A stretch of 64,000 nt of DNA, from positions 52,338,421 to 52,402,420 of the forward strand of contig NC_079148.1 of the NCBI RefSeq assembly GCF_945859685.1, written 5' to 3'. The position numbers and the translations under genes were made by a program. The notes below the pieces were generated by a model, which ran no database searches, was not told the DNA's origin, and saw nothing but the letters and a program-made list of their open reading frames with translations. Origin of the DNA: Eupeodes corollae (lineage: Eukaryota > Arthropoda > Insecta > Diptera > Syrphidae). Positions 11,397-24,087 of this stretch are shown here, piece after piece (the first letter of the stretch is position 1; each line of letters starts with the position of its first letter).

Positions 11397-13118
11397 TAAA
11401 AAATGGGCGTTCCACAAAATTGATGCGAATTTTGAAAAACAACTAAAAATAGCTCAGAACAAAAGACAGTATAGCTTAATATAACGAAACATTACAAAAT
11501 TAAGAACAGCAAACTTATGTTAAATATTTGTCCCTACAATATATATATTTTTAAAAATTGTAAGACGGTTTATTTCTAATCGAAATCTATTTAACGAACA
11601 ATAATTTTAAAACGAATTTAAGTTCTTTAGATGTTTCCAAAGAAAACCTTAAAGTTTAATAATAAATGTGAACTTAGATTTTTGCCCATTGCATCAAGTT
11701 GTTATTAAACCGTTTCATTCGGAATCATAGCGTTTTCTGTATATATTTTAAATCTTTTAAAACTTTTTTAAAAAGTCAAAAGTCTATAAGTATTTCTTGT
11801 TGGCTTATAGCTATTGTTCATATTTTTATATTTACTCCAGAAACCAGTAGCTTTTAAAAATAAATTGTAATACCTCGACTTATAAAAAAATTTATTTCGT
11901 AATTTTCAGAAACTATTGTTCCCAGTTATATCTGTTTGTTTCACAGTGCACCTGATTGTGGTCAAATAAAATCCTTCTTCATCTGATTCAAATAGAAGGT
12001 AAGTGACATTACACTCTGTACGTTCTTGAATCAAACCATAAACTATACACGTAAGTTAGATAGGTGCACTTTTGAATCATGATATTTAAATATTTTGTGT
12101 GTGTCCTATTTTCTTTATACGATTCTACTTTCTTTTGTTTACCTCTGCATAAGTATATAGTATATGCCTAATCTCAACTTGAATATCTTTTATTACATCA
12201 CAATGCATATATACAATACATATATTTATTTGTTCATACTCCTTTAGCCTGCTCAAAGATTATAAATACAAACATAAAATTGATTCTTTGGCAAGAGAAA
12301 TTATTCTAGAATTTTACTTAACAATGAGACCAATTCAACGTCAAGCCCTTGATTGAAGTATAGAATTTAGGAGTTGGCATTTTGAAGTAACTAATTCAAG
12401 AAGAAATCTTTCAAGATTTCAATATCAATTAATTATTAGCTTGGACATATGGCATTCGATTAAGTGCTCTGGAATTGAGTTAAATCAAACAGGAATTCAA
12501 GAAAGAACTATATAGTATTTTTTTTTTGCTTTCGATAGAGGAAAAACCTTGAAAACAAAAACTAATTATTTGTAATAGTATACAAAATCCTTAAACTTTT
12601 GTTGTAGACGAAACAAAAATTTGAAAATTTGATGGATTTCTTGAAGTAACTACTCTTCTTCGGTTTAGAAAATCGTTATATTCATTGTAGAAAGTCAGGG
12701 CTGAAAAGGACTCATTAATTCTTTGTTAAGAATCTTCAAAAATTCAACTGTTTCACATGATTTATGAGGTTGTTTGTTATAACGGTGAAGAATTTGGAAT
12801 TTCACGATGAAGAATTTAGAAATTCTTTGACGATAGGTGGTGCAACAGCTCGTAGAGAACTAAACGTGTTTAAATTCAACTCTCTTATCTGTGGCTTGAC
12901 ATTTGAGAGTGTCAAACAGTGTTTAAATTTCTTTTCAAAAAGATTTGAATATAAACCCTAAATCGTTTAAACTTTTGTGTATTGTAAAATCAATTTCTAG
13001 AAGGTCCTGGATAAATGATTCAGCTTGTGGACTAATCGATATCTTGAGCATTTTTTTTTCGATTTTAACTTTAGTTCAGTTAATTATTGCTTGAAATAAA
13101 GAAATTGAAATTGTTACT
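11397..13118. other. AT-rich sequence without recognisable genes
   Basis: No coding domain or repeat shared elsewhere in the window was found. The small open frame at 12764-12961 has no recognisable features. A short 'gaaataaagaaattgaaatt' stretch (13093-13112) just before RTE copy B looks like the 3' end of some transcript or LINE, but nothing upstream supports one. Confidence 0.5.
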
Positions 13119-15730
13119 AACTTGCTTACTTAAGTTGGCGCTACAGTCCTGTGTGAACTAGGGCCTTACCCAACAAACTTCTCCATCTAGCTCGGTCCCT
13201 AGCTAGATGTCTCCATTTCCCGCTCCAAGTTGGGTGAGGGTGAGTCGTTGGACTTTTACCCTTCTGGTTAAGTGTACATCGCTGTACAGCGAAACTTTTC
13301 TCTCGAAACGACCCAAAGTGCTTTCATCCGCTTTTGTCATAGTCCATGCTTCTGAACCGTATAGTAGGACGGGGATGATAAGGGTCTCATATAGCAACAC
13401 TTTGGTCCCTCAAGAGAGGACTTTAACACTCAATTGCTTTCTTAGTCCAAAGAAACAGCAGTTAGCAAGAGTTATGCTGCCTTTGATCTCAGCGCTGGTG
13501 TTGTTTTCTGCGTTTACAGCGGAGCCTAGGTAGACGAAGTCCTTGACTACCTCAAAGTTACGTCTGTCGATGGTGACGTTTTGACCAAGACGTCGGTGTT
13601 GAATGTCCTTTCTTGACGACAGCATGTACTTTGTTTTGCCCTCATTAACCGTTAAACCCATTTTTGCCGCCTCTGCCTCAATACTCACAAAAGACCCATT
13701 GACATCACGCTAAGTTCTTCCGATTATGTCAATGTCATCAGCATATGCTAGTAATTGGACAGACTTTTAAAAGAAAGTGCCTCTAATGTTCACATGGGAG
13801 CTCTGAACTATTCTTTCAAGCACGATGTTAAAAAAATAACATGACAGCTCATCACCTTGTCTAAAACCTTTTTTGACATCGAAAGGTTCTGTTAAGTTGT
13901 TTCCAACTTTTATGGAGCAGCGTGAATTCTCCATAGTCATCCTGCACAATCGGACGACTTTGGCAGGGATGCCAAAACTAGACATGGATCTATACAGCTC
14001 GTCCCTGTAGATGCTGTCATATGCGGACTTGAAATCGATGAAAAGATGGTGTGTGTCGATTTGGTGTTCTTGGGTTTTTTCCAAGATCTGCCGTAATGTG
14101 AATATTTGATCAACTGTGGAGTTTCCTGGTCTAAAACCGCACTGATGAGAACCTATCAGGTTGTTGACGATGGGCTTTAGACGTTCACATATTACGGCAG
14201 AGAAGATTTTATAGGCGATGTTAAGTAGACTGATACCTGTATAGTTGGTGCAGTTTAGAGGGTCTCTTTTTTTAAGGATCGGGCAAACAATACTGAGGTT
14301 CCATTCAACGGGCATGCTTTCTTCCGATCATATCTTACAAATAAGTTGGTCGATGCTCTTAACCAATGTATCTCCAGCTGCTATATAGAGCTCGACATTC
14401 AAGCCATCCGCTCCAGCGGCTTTATTAGACTTCAGCTTTGATATGGCAATCTTTACTTCGTCTAAGTCGGGAGGACGGGATTGTTGGCTTTCGTCGTCTA
14501 TGTTGAATGGATCATCCTGCCTGACAGCGGAATTCAGTTCGTCGTCGCCGTTATACAGTCTGCAGAAGTTGTCCTTCCATATCCTCAGCATTGACTGTGG
14601 TTCCACTATGATGTTTCGACTTTCGTCTTTGTAGCCTTTGGTTCTAGGTTTATTTAACTGTGAATTTCGTTTCACCTGTTCATAAAACTTTCGAACTTCA
14701 TGCCAGCTTTTAAACCTCTCAAGGTCTTCGACCGCATGCTTCTCATGCCCTCTCTTTTTTCTTCTGAGAAGTCGGCGTTCCTCTCGCCTCTTCTGCTCAT
14801 AGAGCTTACGAGAAGCTCCCGTCCTTTTATGCAGCGCCGCTTTGCGTGCCTCTTGTTTGGCTGCATTTGCCTGCCGACATTCCTCATCAAACCAGGGGTT
14901 CCTTGTTGGTGGTTGTTTAAAACCTAGCACATCAGAGGCGGCTTCTCTGATTGCATCTTGGCAATGTTGCCACTGGTTTTCGATACATTGTGTTGGCGGC
15001 AGAGAACTTCGAGAGAGGTTACTTGGAACTCGGTCGGAAAAGGATTTGGCGATCTCTGGTGATTGTAGCCATTCGACGTTGTACCTTCTCCCAACACCTC
15101 CCTGTTTTGCCTTGGATCTAGAAATTCGAAGTGCTACCTTAGCTTCAACGAGGAAGTGGACCGAGTCGATGTTAGCTCCTCGGAAAATTCGTACATCCAT
15201 GATTCTGGAAGCGTGTCTGGTGTCTATCGCAATATGTTCAATCTGGTTCACGGTAGATTGATCTGGAGAAATCCAAGTTCCTTTGTGGATGTTGAGGTGT
15301 GGAAAACAAATACAACCATGGCGTTTCGCCCCGTAGCAAAATCTATGAGCCCGAATTCGTTGTCGAAAGTGCTGTCATGCAGGCTGTTCTTCCCGATTTT
15401 TCCACCAAAGATATCTTCCCTTCCTAGCTTGGCATTAAAACCGCCCAGGACTATTTAGTATCGTTGCTACGACACTGCTCATATGTTTTGTCTAGGAGCT
15501 CGAAGAACATATCTTTGGTGTTGTCGTCTTTCTCTTCTGTGGGGGCATGCGTGCATATCAGGCTAATGTTGCAGAATTTAGCATTGATGCGTATGGGCAT
15601 GATGCGCTCATTGATGCACCTATAGCTCAACACTTCTTGCTTAAGTCTGGTTCCAATGACGAAGCCGCATCCAAATAAGCGCTGTTGGTTTTCGTGGTAG
15701 CATTGATGCCTCGCTTCCATCAGGAATGCC
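13119..15730 (-). mobile_element. RTE-like LINE copy B (subfamily I), 5'-truncated
   Basis: The 3' end at 13119-13135 carries degenerate TTAC units followed by 'ggcgctacag', as in copies A and H. The element is truncated at about 15730 inside the endonuclease, as the leader and EN start present in copy C are absent. It is the most open of the RTE copies, with frames of 307, 182 and 92 codons on the minus strand. Just beyond the 5' end (15740-15805) is a CR1-like fragment. Confidence 0.85.
13203..15720 (-). pseudogene. RTE-like EN/RT ORF remnant (copy B)
   Basis: Four or five open pieces follow in order on the minus strand. 15451-15720 is the mid endonuclease ('QRLFGCGF', 'LICTHAPTEEKDD'). 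14328-15251 is the EN tail ('DSVHFLVEAKV'), the linker and the RT start 'KSNKAAGADG'. 13767-14315 holds 'NYTGISLLNIAYKIFSA', 'QCGFRPGNSTVDQIFTLRQI' and the catalytic 'FIDFKSAYDS'. After a frameshift comes 'YADDIDIIGR' (near 13715-13760). 13410-13688 holds 'GLTVNEGKTKYMLSS'. The pieces give a nearly complete RT with the YADD box intact, but the reading frame is broken at least three times. Confidence 0.85.
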
Positions 15731-15739
15731 TATCAGTAT

Positions 15740-15805
15740 TCCATCGAGTCCAAATCCGGTCATACTTTTAAGTACAGAGATTTGTTTTTTAGTCGAACTA
15801 CGCGA
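15740..15805 (+). mobile_element. CR1-like LINE fragment
   Basis: 'aagtacagagatttgttttt' (15770-15789) and the next 20 bases match 29979-30015 of the CR1-like element, in the region coding for 'KYRDSFFSRTMRMW'. The piece starts right beside the truncated 5' end of RTE copy B, so that copy probably landed in or recombined with an older CR1-like copy. Confidence 0.6.
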
Positions 15806-17595
15806 ATAAAGAATGCGCAAGATAAATTTAACTTAACATATTAATCATGTTTAATTGTTTAAAAATTGATATTTTATTGAGACCTTTCAGACTCATATTC
15901 AATTTATGCACCTCCTAAGCCATTATGAACTATGTATTATATGAAAGCGATAACTTTTTTACATCTCATATTCCAAAGATCTTATGGTTCTTCCAACTAA
16001 TACTTTGACAACCTATTCGAAACGTCTGATACTTTGGTGCCAATCAAAAAAGTTCAACTAGCAAATGATCAGCATAAAACCCGATAACAATATCTATATC
16101 CATATCCATACTTTCGAAAACACAAAACTAATCCCGTTTCAGACACTCGCATTACATTCGGATTACCTTTTATATTATAAAAAATGAAACCTGGCATCAA
16201 CTTATATAATATACATAATCGTATTCTTCCAGATAATTTCTCTAATAATACAACAAAAAACTATCTAATCGTCAGTGAAAAAATATTAAAAAAAAAGTAA
16301 AATAAAAGTGCAATGACTTCAGGCAAGAAGGAAGGATATTGTTTTCCTAGTTCCTTTATGCCTTTTAGCTATACGAGTACATAGGTATGTGTAGCTTTAA
16401 AGGGTTAGAAGAAATGGTATAGGTATAGTTCTCTAGCTTTTTCAGTACATGTACTCTATATGTAGTAGGTAAGTTGGTGCATAGATATGGTGGTGTATAA
16501 TGTATGCGCTCTAAATGCTCCATGTATTCGTGTCATGTTTAAATATAATTGACTTTGTTCAGTTAATCCGTTTATGAAATGAAAATGCAAATTTAATTTA
16601 AATGTTCCGCACATATGAGTTCTAGATTGTGCCATATAAAGGATATAATAGTCGACGTGGATGCAAACACATGCACATTATAATATAACAAAAAGCGAAA
16701 TGAAGAGAGCGGGAAACTGGCAAAGATACTTATATTTAGTGTAGTAGTGATGCAAGCGGATGAATATCGCTTATAGCAACAGAGTGCCAACTGAAAGCTT
16801 AACGCCAAGAAACATCACATCAATATGCAATGTGGAAGTGGAACTTATTGTAGCTATCTATACATACTTACTTACAGGCTTAGCCAAAATAATAGGAACA
16901 ATTAGGAATTCTTGTGACTGTGCCATTCAAGATTTATTTTTGATGCTAAATATTTTCTTAAAGTTTCTTAATTTGTGATTTTTAAAATGTTATAACGAAA
17001 AAATAATCAAATCTTTTTCAATTATGTTGATAACGAATATTTTAAACTTTGAGCATAGATACTCGTATATAGCTGAAAAAGGAGTTCTGATTCAAAATCA
17101 GCAACTTATTTTTCGAAAAGTATTATTTGATTTTTGAACAATGTACTGACATTTTTGAAGAGTTCAGTTTCAAATTATAGTGAAAGATTTTCAAAAATTC
17201 GTTTTGTAAGAGAGCTTTGGTCAATGAAGTTCAGGACCAGTTATAGACAATATCTCTCGAAAACATTTCATTTCTTTAAAATAATTGGTCATTTCTTTGA
17301 CGTTGGGAAAGAAGGTCTTAAGTCAGAAACGAGTAACGCAGACAAACTGTTTTTAAGACCTTGTCATAAATATTAAAACATACATAAGTTTTCTGTCTTA
17401 TTGTTCAAAGACTTAATTTATTTGATATTTATCAGTTGTTCTACATTCAAGTTGTTAATATTAAAAAAAAGAAAAACTGATTCTTATTATTTTGGGCGAA
17501 TTGCAATTATATTAATTTTGGTTTTAACACTTTAAAGTTTGTTTTTTTCGTGTAACTGCCCTTCTTCGGATATTGTTAGTTAGGGTATTGTAGTT
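15806..17595. other. AT-rich sequence without recognisable genes
   Basis: Unique AT-rich DNA. Short open frames (16593-16808, 16760-16978, 17134-17376) have no recognisable domains. No RNA gene or shared repeat was seen. Confidence 0.5.
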
Positions 17596-20500
17596 TACTT
17601 ACTTACTTACTTAATGTGGTGCTACAGTCTGAGGCAGACCTGGGCTTCAATCAACATGCGTCTCCAGCCAGTTCGGTCCCTAGCTAGCTGTCTCCAGTTT
17701 CGCACGCCAAGTTGCTTGAGGTCCTCTCCCACCTGCGTGCGCCACCTGAGTCGCGTTCTTCCTCTACTGCGCCGTCAATCAGGATTGGATTCGAAGACCT
17801 TCCGGGCTGGAGTGTTGATGTCCATCCGCTCTACATGACCTAGCCATCTAAGCCGTTGGACTTTAATTCTGCCAACTAGGTCAGTGTCGCTGTACTGCCA
17901 GTACAGTTCGTCGTTCTATCTTCTCCTCCATTCTCCATCTATGCAAAGGGAACAAAAATCACCCGACGAATTTTTTACTCGAAGCATCCTAAGACGCTAT
18001 CATCTTTCTTTAACAGGTTTCAGGATTCAGCGCCATAAATGAGAACCTGGATGATGAATGTCTTATACATGGTGATTTTAGATGCTCGAGAGAGGACTTT
18101 ACTTCTCAATTGCCTTCTAAGTCCCAAGAAGCAGCGATTTGCAAGAGTTATTCTTCGTTTTGCATAATTCTTTCCAGAACGATGTTGAAGAAGTCGCATG
18201 ACAGTGCATCGCCTTGTATAAAACCTTTTTTGACCTCAAATACATCGGTAAGATCTTTTTCGACTTTGATAGAGCAGAGTGCATTCTCCATCGTCATTCT
18301 GCACAAACGGATAAGTTCGACAGGGATACCAAAACTAGACATTGCTCGGTAGAGCTCTTCCCTATAGAAGCTGTCATACACGGCTTTCAAATCGATAAAG
18401 AGATGTTGGTTATTGATTTGAAGTTCCTGGTTTTTTCCAAGATCTGCCGTAGTGTGAATATTTGGTCGATAGTGGACTTTCCTGGTCTGAAGCCACACTG
18501 ATAAGGACCAATCAGGTTGTTGACAAAGGGCTTCAGACGTTCACATAATACTGCAGAGAGGATCTTGTACACAATGTTAGTAGACTGATGCCTCTGTAGT
18601 TGGCGCAGTTTAGATGGTCTCCTTTTTTATGTATCGGGCACACTATTCTGAGATTCCACTCATCGAGCATGCTTTTTTCTGACCATATTGTGCAGATGAG
18701 TTGGTGCATGCTCCGTACCAAGTCATCGCCTGCTGCTTTGAATAGTTCGGCAGCGATGTCGTCAGCTCCAGCAGCTTTGTTTGACTTAAGTTTTGATATA
18801 GCTATCTTCACTTCGTCAAGGTCGGGTAGGCAGAATTGTTGATCTGCGTCGCCGAGGTTGAGTGGTTCTATCTCCCTTACAGCGGAATTCGGTTCGTCAT
18901 CGCCGCTATATAATTTGGAGAAGTGATCTTTCCATATTCTCAGCATCGACTGCGGTTCTACTACGATGTTCCCCTGATCGTCTTTACAGGCTTTGGTTCG
19001 TGTCTGGTACCCTTAGGAGGTTTTTTGTACCTTTTGGAAAAATTTACGAACTTCATTCCTGTTGTGACATCCCTCTATCTCCTCGATCGCGCGCTTCTCA
19101 TGATCTCTTTTTTTCCATCTAAGAAGCCGGAGTTCCTCTCTCCCCTTCTACTCGTAGAGCTCGCGAGCAGCTCTAGTCCTTTTGTGCAGCGCCGTTTTGT
19201 ATGTCTCTTGTTTCGCTGCGTGCGCTTGCCGGCATTCGTCGTCAAACCAGGGGTTTTGCTGTGGTGGCCGTGTGAAACCTAGCACTTCAGAGGCGGCATC
19301 TCTGATGGCTGCAAGGCAATTTTGCCACTGGTTTTCAATGCTTAATGCAGGAAGCATAATACTCCTCAAGAGGTTATTAGAGACTCGATCGGAAAAGGAC
19401 ATGGCAGTCTCTTGCGATTGTAGCCGTTTAACGTCGAATCTTCTCACAGTACTTCCATGTTTTGGCTTGAATCGGGATATCCGTAGACGTACCTTGGCTA
19501 CAACGAGGTAGTGGTCCGAGTCAATGTTTGGCTCTCGGAATGATATCCTGTATTCTGGAGAAGTGTCGTGCGTCGATCGCAATGTGGTCAATCTGGTTGA
19601 CGGTTGATTGATCAGGAAATTTCCATGTCCCCTTTTAGATATCGCCCCACAGCAAAATCGACCAGCCTGAATCCGTTGTTGGAGGTGGTGTCGTGCAGGC
19701 TGTATCTCCCGATTATGCCACCAAAGATGTCTTATCTTCCTAGCTTGGCATTAAAATGTACTTAGGCAATTTTAATGTCATAGCCAGGGCACTGCTAATA
19801 CGTCTTGTAGAAGAGCTCGAATGTCCTTGGTGTCTTCACCTTTCTCCTCTGTTGGGGCATAAGCGCATATGAGGCTTATATTGGCGAATTTAGCCGTGAT
19901 GCGGATTGTCGTGATGCGCTCGCTCACACTGTTGAAACTCAAGACTTTTGCCTGAGTCTAGTTCCAACAACAAATCCACACCCAATTAGACATTGTCTTT
20001 GTTCTCGGTAGCAGTCGCCGCACTATATATCTTTATCTTTTAGTTTGCGTTTGCCCGGTCCATCCCATCGCACTTCTTGGATGGCGGTAATATCTGCCTT
20101 GCAGCAGTTTAGGGCTTCCGCTAATTGTTCGGCTGTATGTGTTCTGTTAAAGGACCTAACATTCCACGTACATATCCGAAGTTCGTTTTCCTTATTTCGT
20201 TTGCGTGGGTTGTCAAAAGTGAATCCGTCCGTATCCGAGGCTTGTTGGTGCTTCGCAACTAAAGGTATTTTTACGTGGCCAGGAAGTCACCCCGAGGGCA
20301 CAACCCCCAACCTGGAGGGCCATATCCTTAGTATAACTCCAAGAAAGGGGAGCCGGATAAACCTTACAGGCCTGGGCTCCGAATATGTCGAAGAAGCCCT
20401 ATAAGGTGTTCACTAAGTAGTTCAACCTTACTGGAACTGTAGACGCCACCGTTGATTCCATCTCCAGAATTTGTCCGCTTTTTCTGGTTTAGGAGAGGTG

Positions 20501-20698
20501 CCTTAGTGGAAACACCTCTCCCCCCCTCTCTCGCTATCTGACCCCAACAACTTTCCACTGGGGTTGAAAACCAATCTCCAGTTGAGGTACTAGGCACCCG
20601 ATGTTCACCGCGGGGAGGTGAGAGTAGGAGTTGATAGACAGAGGTGGGTTTTGAGAAAAACCTGTGGACGCTTGTGTCCTCTTGAATGCACATGTCTC
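17596..20698 (-). mobile_element. RTE-like LINE copy D (subfamily II), internally deleted
   Basis: The 3' end has four to five TTAC units (17596-17613). The 5' leader runs to the 'gaatgcacatgtct' block (20684-20697), which also opens copies C and G. About 315 bp of RT is missing at about 18158-18165, where 'attcttcgtttt' joins directly to 'cataattctttccag'; copy F has both blocks 315 bp apart. 'gtattgtagt' (17584-17593) and 'gtattgttgt' (about 20711-20720) could be a target-site duplication, but the second lies some 14 bases from the element end. Confidence 0.8.
18148..19591 (-). pseudogene. RTE-like RT ORF remnant (copy D)
   Basis: Open pieces on the minus strand include 19148-19591 ('EPNIDSDHYLVVAKV' of the endonuclease end, then the linker), 18533-18946 ('AISKLKSNKAAGADDIAAEL', 'ANYRGISLLTL') and 18148-18498 ('VKKGFIQGDALSCDFFNIVL'). 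The frame is lost between pieces. The catalytic YADD segment falls in the deleted interval, so this copy cannot encode an active RT. Confidence 0.8.
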
Positions 20699-20794
20699 TA
20701 ATTTGTACATCGTATTGTTGTTAAAGTGTTCCTATTATTTTGATCAGTTGAATTTAAAAAACAATAAAGTGCACTGCTTATTGCTTCACACTTC

Positions 20795-20905
20795 CGACAA
20801 CTTCAATCCAACCCTTCCCTCTTTTTCTAATACTCACAGTGTGGCTTTAGCATTTTTAAGGTATACAAAACCCTTTTAGTGTTCGCTTTTTATAAACAAA
20901 ACTCA
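20795..20905 (+). mobile_element. CR1-like LINE 3' end fragment
   Basis: The blocks 'caatccaacccttccctct', 'ctcacagtgtg' and 'ccttttagtgttcgct...tataaa' are diverged versions of the 3' end of the CR1-like element at 30092-30181. Only about 110 bp is present, with no coding sequence. Confidence 0.5.
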
Positions 20906-22514
20906 CATATTGAGATCTTGACTGAACTCGTTAACAACTTATTAGCTCTTAAAATATTGTAAGTATGACATTTTAGCCTTACTTAGTTGAAAAAAAGGAA
21001 AACTCAAAAACAAAAAGTATTCCTTTTATTTTGGACAAAGCTGTACATATGTTTGCATATAAAGCGGGTATATGCGAGGACACTGAGCCGGGTCTATTAT
21101 AATGTTGCCGGATGGGGCAAAAGTACTGTACTATAATAGTACACTAGGTGTAGGTGGTATGTATACGTTGTACAGTAAAAATAAGGGTGCTCGGTTGAGT
21201 GTAAACATTGCAAACGCACATAAAATAAAATAGATATCATGCATATTTACTGCAAGAATGTAGGCAGATAGACATTAGATAGTCAGATATCCTTCCGCAT
21301 TGCCACATTGGTGTTGCTGCTGGGTGCTGGCTGGATCATTTTGTAATGGGATTATGAATGCACCCTCCATTTCTATACTCATACACTCCATACTGCACTA
21401 TGCTATCATCATCACCCACTATACACGCCTGCATCCATATATACAATACGTACAAGAGGGGGTAAGCAGGAGAAGGTAGGGTTTGCATACATGAATTTCG
21501 TTCATAATGTTAGATGCATAAATTTGCCAAAGGATTATTACAACCAAATGGCAAGAATTGTCTACGATGCAGCTCATGCTGTTGGAACCAAAAATTCGCA
21601 ATAATTAAGGCCTAAAATCAAACGAGAAGAAGGTAAAGCTTTTATACGATTAAAAGACGAAATAAAGTGATTTAAAGTACCTTAATACTTTGACAAAAAT
21701 CATAGTCTTTTGTTTTCATTTAACAACCATTACTTTTTTAAACAGTTAATTGGTATTAATCAGAAACTGGGCTCTTTTTCGTTAAAACGTAAACTCACTC
21801 AATAGATAATAATAATAAAAAAAAACCTTACCGTTGCCACCTTTCATACCTTGATTCAATTCTGTGGTAAAAGTGAACACTATATTTTCTACGTGTACCC
21901 AAAGTGAAGGTCTAAACTTCTCAGTGGAGAATCATGATCAACGCTTTGAGGTAAGTCTTCCACACCAATAACTTTCAATTCCAGCCATACAAAATTATCA
22001 ATCATAGTCCGGTATCCCAAGTAATTCTCTGGAACAGTTCCACTGGCTTCATTTTTGAACTAGTAAAGGTCCAATCACATTACCAATCCAAATATCACAT
22101 CAAACAGTGACTCGTTAAAAGTAGAGATGCTTTCCAATAATCATTCTCGTTGTCTTCTAGCCGAAAAACTACCTTTCCGTTTATTTAGGAAGCCTCCGAA
22201 GTGATAAATGGATCTTAGAACAGAGGAAAGTTTTTAAAATCATTTCAAAGGCCCAATTAGAGAAGATACGATATTGATTGCTATCAAAAGTATAGAGTTC
22301 TTGTGTTAAATACACTTTAAAATACTTAAGACCTAACTCCATTTTTAAAATACGGTTTTTGGAATACTTCATTCTGAAGAACAATAAGAAAAAGATAAAT
22401 TGCTCTTCAGTAACGTACACGATTTTGATTCCTCACAGCACTTATCTTTCCTAATAGATACATTTGGTCTAAGAACTCAAGACGACCGCAGGTGGCGTGT
22501 AATAAAGCCAATTG
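20906..22514. other. Mostly unique sequence without recognisable genes
   Basis: AT-rich with a somewhat more balanced stretch at 21050-21480. A short palindrome 'gtactataatagtac' lies at 21127-21141. No coding domain was identified. Confidence 0.5.
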
Positions 22515-23434
22515 AAAAAAGAGGCTGGGATGCGACCCACACTGATAACTTCCCATCCCGTCTATCCATTTGTCTTGCTTAAAAGTTTGTCTATATGCAC
22601 ACGTATCAATTTTTACCTAATTAACGTACTATTTTTTGTAGATTTTATTTTTTATGAAAAACGGACTGTTGGATTTTTGTATAAAAATTACTGAATATCG
22701 AAAACAATATTTTCTGTGAAATAAAATAAGTTTGAAGCCAATATTTTTAATTTTTGAAAACCTATTTATTTTAAGAAAACTGTCAATTCGATTTTTTCAA
22801 AATTTTATCGAATGTTGAAAACAATAACTATGAAACTTATTTTGTGAAATATTCTCTCTTTTTTACTCAAATATTGTATTTTTTTATTTAATTAGTTTTT
22901 TTTTCGGCAGATGGCTTATAAAGCTACCTATTCTTTGTATATCTTTTATTATGAAATATTGTACTTATAAAAAAATTGAAAAAATAAAGAACTTATCTAT
23001 CTATCTATCTATCTATATCTCGAGAACAATTGAAGATACGTTATAGGAAATCTTTAATTGACTCCTTTTTCATTCAAAACTAATTGAGAATTGTTCTTAC
23101 AAAAAATGAAAACGCAATAAAACCGTTTAAAAACTGACAAAATTGGGTTTCGACTCAATGTTGGAAAATTTAAGTACTCTTTCTTACTAAAATCCTGATC
23201 CTACTTAAAATGCTTGTGTATTGGTTTTACTTTACATTGGTTTTATCTCTTTAGCAAAATAAAAAAAATGTCATCTTAAAAAAATATCGTTGGAACATTT
23301 TGACCAATTAAATAAGCCTAAAGCTTTCAGATTTTCTATTTTCAATACTGCATGCATATTTGATTTACTTTCTTGTGAATATATTAAAAGACTTCGCTAA
23401 AATTTTCATTTTTATTCGTTAATTTTATATTTTA
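22515..23434 (+). repeat. AT-rich repeat family X, copy 1
   Basis: It begins with 'aaaaaagaggctgggatgcg' and the hairpin-forming pair GGGATG/CATCCC (22527-22532 and 22554-22559). It then carries AT-rich subrepeats with the recurring block 'actgtcaattcgatttt'. A LINE-like 3' tail with TATC units (22993-23020) lies inside. The same order is found inverted at 32399-33669. It ends where a Helitron 3' terminus abuts. No coding capacity. The family boundaries are approximate. Confidence 0.65.
22993..23020 (+). repeat. (TATC)n microsatellite
   Basis: Five to six TATC units follow 'gaaaaaataaagaac', a form typical of the 3' end of a LINE. The inverted partner at about 32842-32860 has fewer units, so the run has changed length since the two copies split. 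Confidence 0.8.
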
Positions 23435-23489
23435 CTAGCTGACCCGACACACGTTGTTTTGTCATAAAAATAATTTCTAGAGAATATTT
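23435..23489 (-). mobile_element. Helitron 3' terminus
   Basis: On the minus strand the sequence ends '...cgggtcagCTAG', followed by T, the canonical CTRR end and the T of the AT target. It matches the Helitron ends at 32395-32398 and 51179-51182. The usual GC-rich subterminal hairpin is degenerate. Only about 55 bp is present before an I-like LINE fragment begins. Confidence 0.7.
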
Positions 23490-23945
23490 AGGTTAGGTTG
23501 GAGTGGCTGTCCAGATGTCATTGACGCACCTGGACCTCAAGGGTCCATTGTGATACCACTAATGAGGTTACTCATGGGAGAGTAAAGAACTTAAACAAAC
23601 CATTTTGTACTTTTAATAAAGTTAGAGAGACATTTTGTGTCAATCGTTGGCAGTTCACTGGTACTATCGGAGCAGGGATTACCGAGAAAGTTATTCCTTC
23701 TACTAGAGAAGGCTGGACATGTACATAGAAGGTGTTGGACTGTTTCCTCTTCCTCTTCGTCCATGCAGCTTCTACAGAGCATGTCTTCCTTTGAGGCAGT
23801 GTCCTGTTATTACTCCAATTGTAGAGCTTATACTTTGTCTGCTCAGGGATATCAAGCCTTTTGACCGTTTTAAGTCTATGCTTGGCCATATTTGCTTGGT
23901 TGAGGATCTTGAAGGGATGGACACATGGAAGCTTTTACTGAATAC
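23490..23945 (-). pseudogene. I-like LINE 3' fragment (arm 1)
   Basis: On the minus strand this fragment matches 31453-32338. It includes 'KSFHVSIPSRSS', the Cys-rich end coded by 'MDEEEEETVQHLLCTCPAFS' (about 23700-23760), and a 3' end 'aacctaacct'. The RNase H domain present in the partner copy is deleted; 'agatcctc' joins directly to 'aaccaagc' near 23910. The reading frame is disrupted. Confidence 0.7.
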
Positions 23946-24087
23946 AGACAGACAAAACCGACCGGACGGAATCGCGGGACCCACTTTTTTCGACTTCTCT
24001 ACCATCGTAATATCATGTTTGATTAAAATCTCGAGTTCGAAATTTTGCACGAATGCAAAACTTGCCATATAGTTCCTATATGTCGCA
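23946..24087. repeat. Unassigned repeat-like segment between LINE fragment and family X
   Basis: The stretch contains 'ggaatcgcgggacccacttt' and a C/T-rich 'gacagacagac'-type start. It is absent from the inverted partner at 31.4 kb. It may be the real outer part of family X copy 2, or a separate repeat. No coding frame was recognised. Confidence 0.4.

Noticed and set aside
14443..15458. Plus-strand open frames antisense to RTE copy B
   Set aside because: They are shadows of the minus-strand RT coding region; the same shadow occurs over other RTE copies.
21127..21141. Palindrome gtactataatagtac as an operator
   Set aside because: A single short AT-rich palindrome with no neighbouring gene; expected by chance in this composition.
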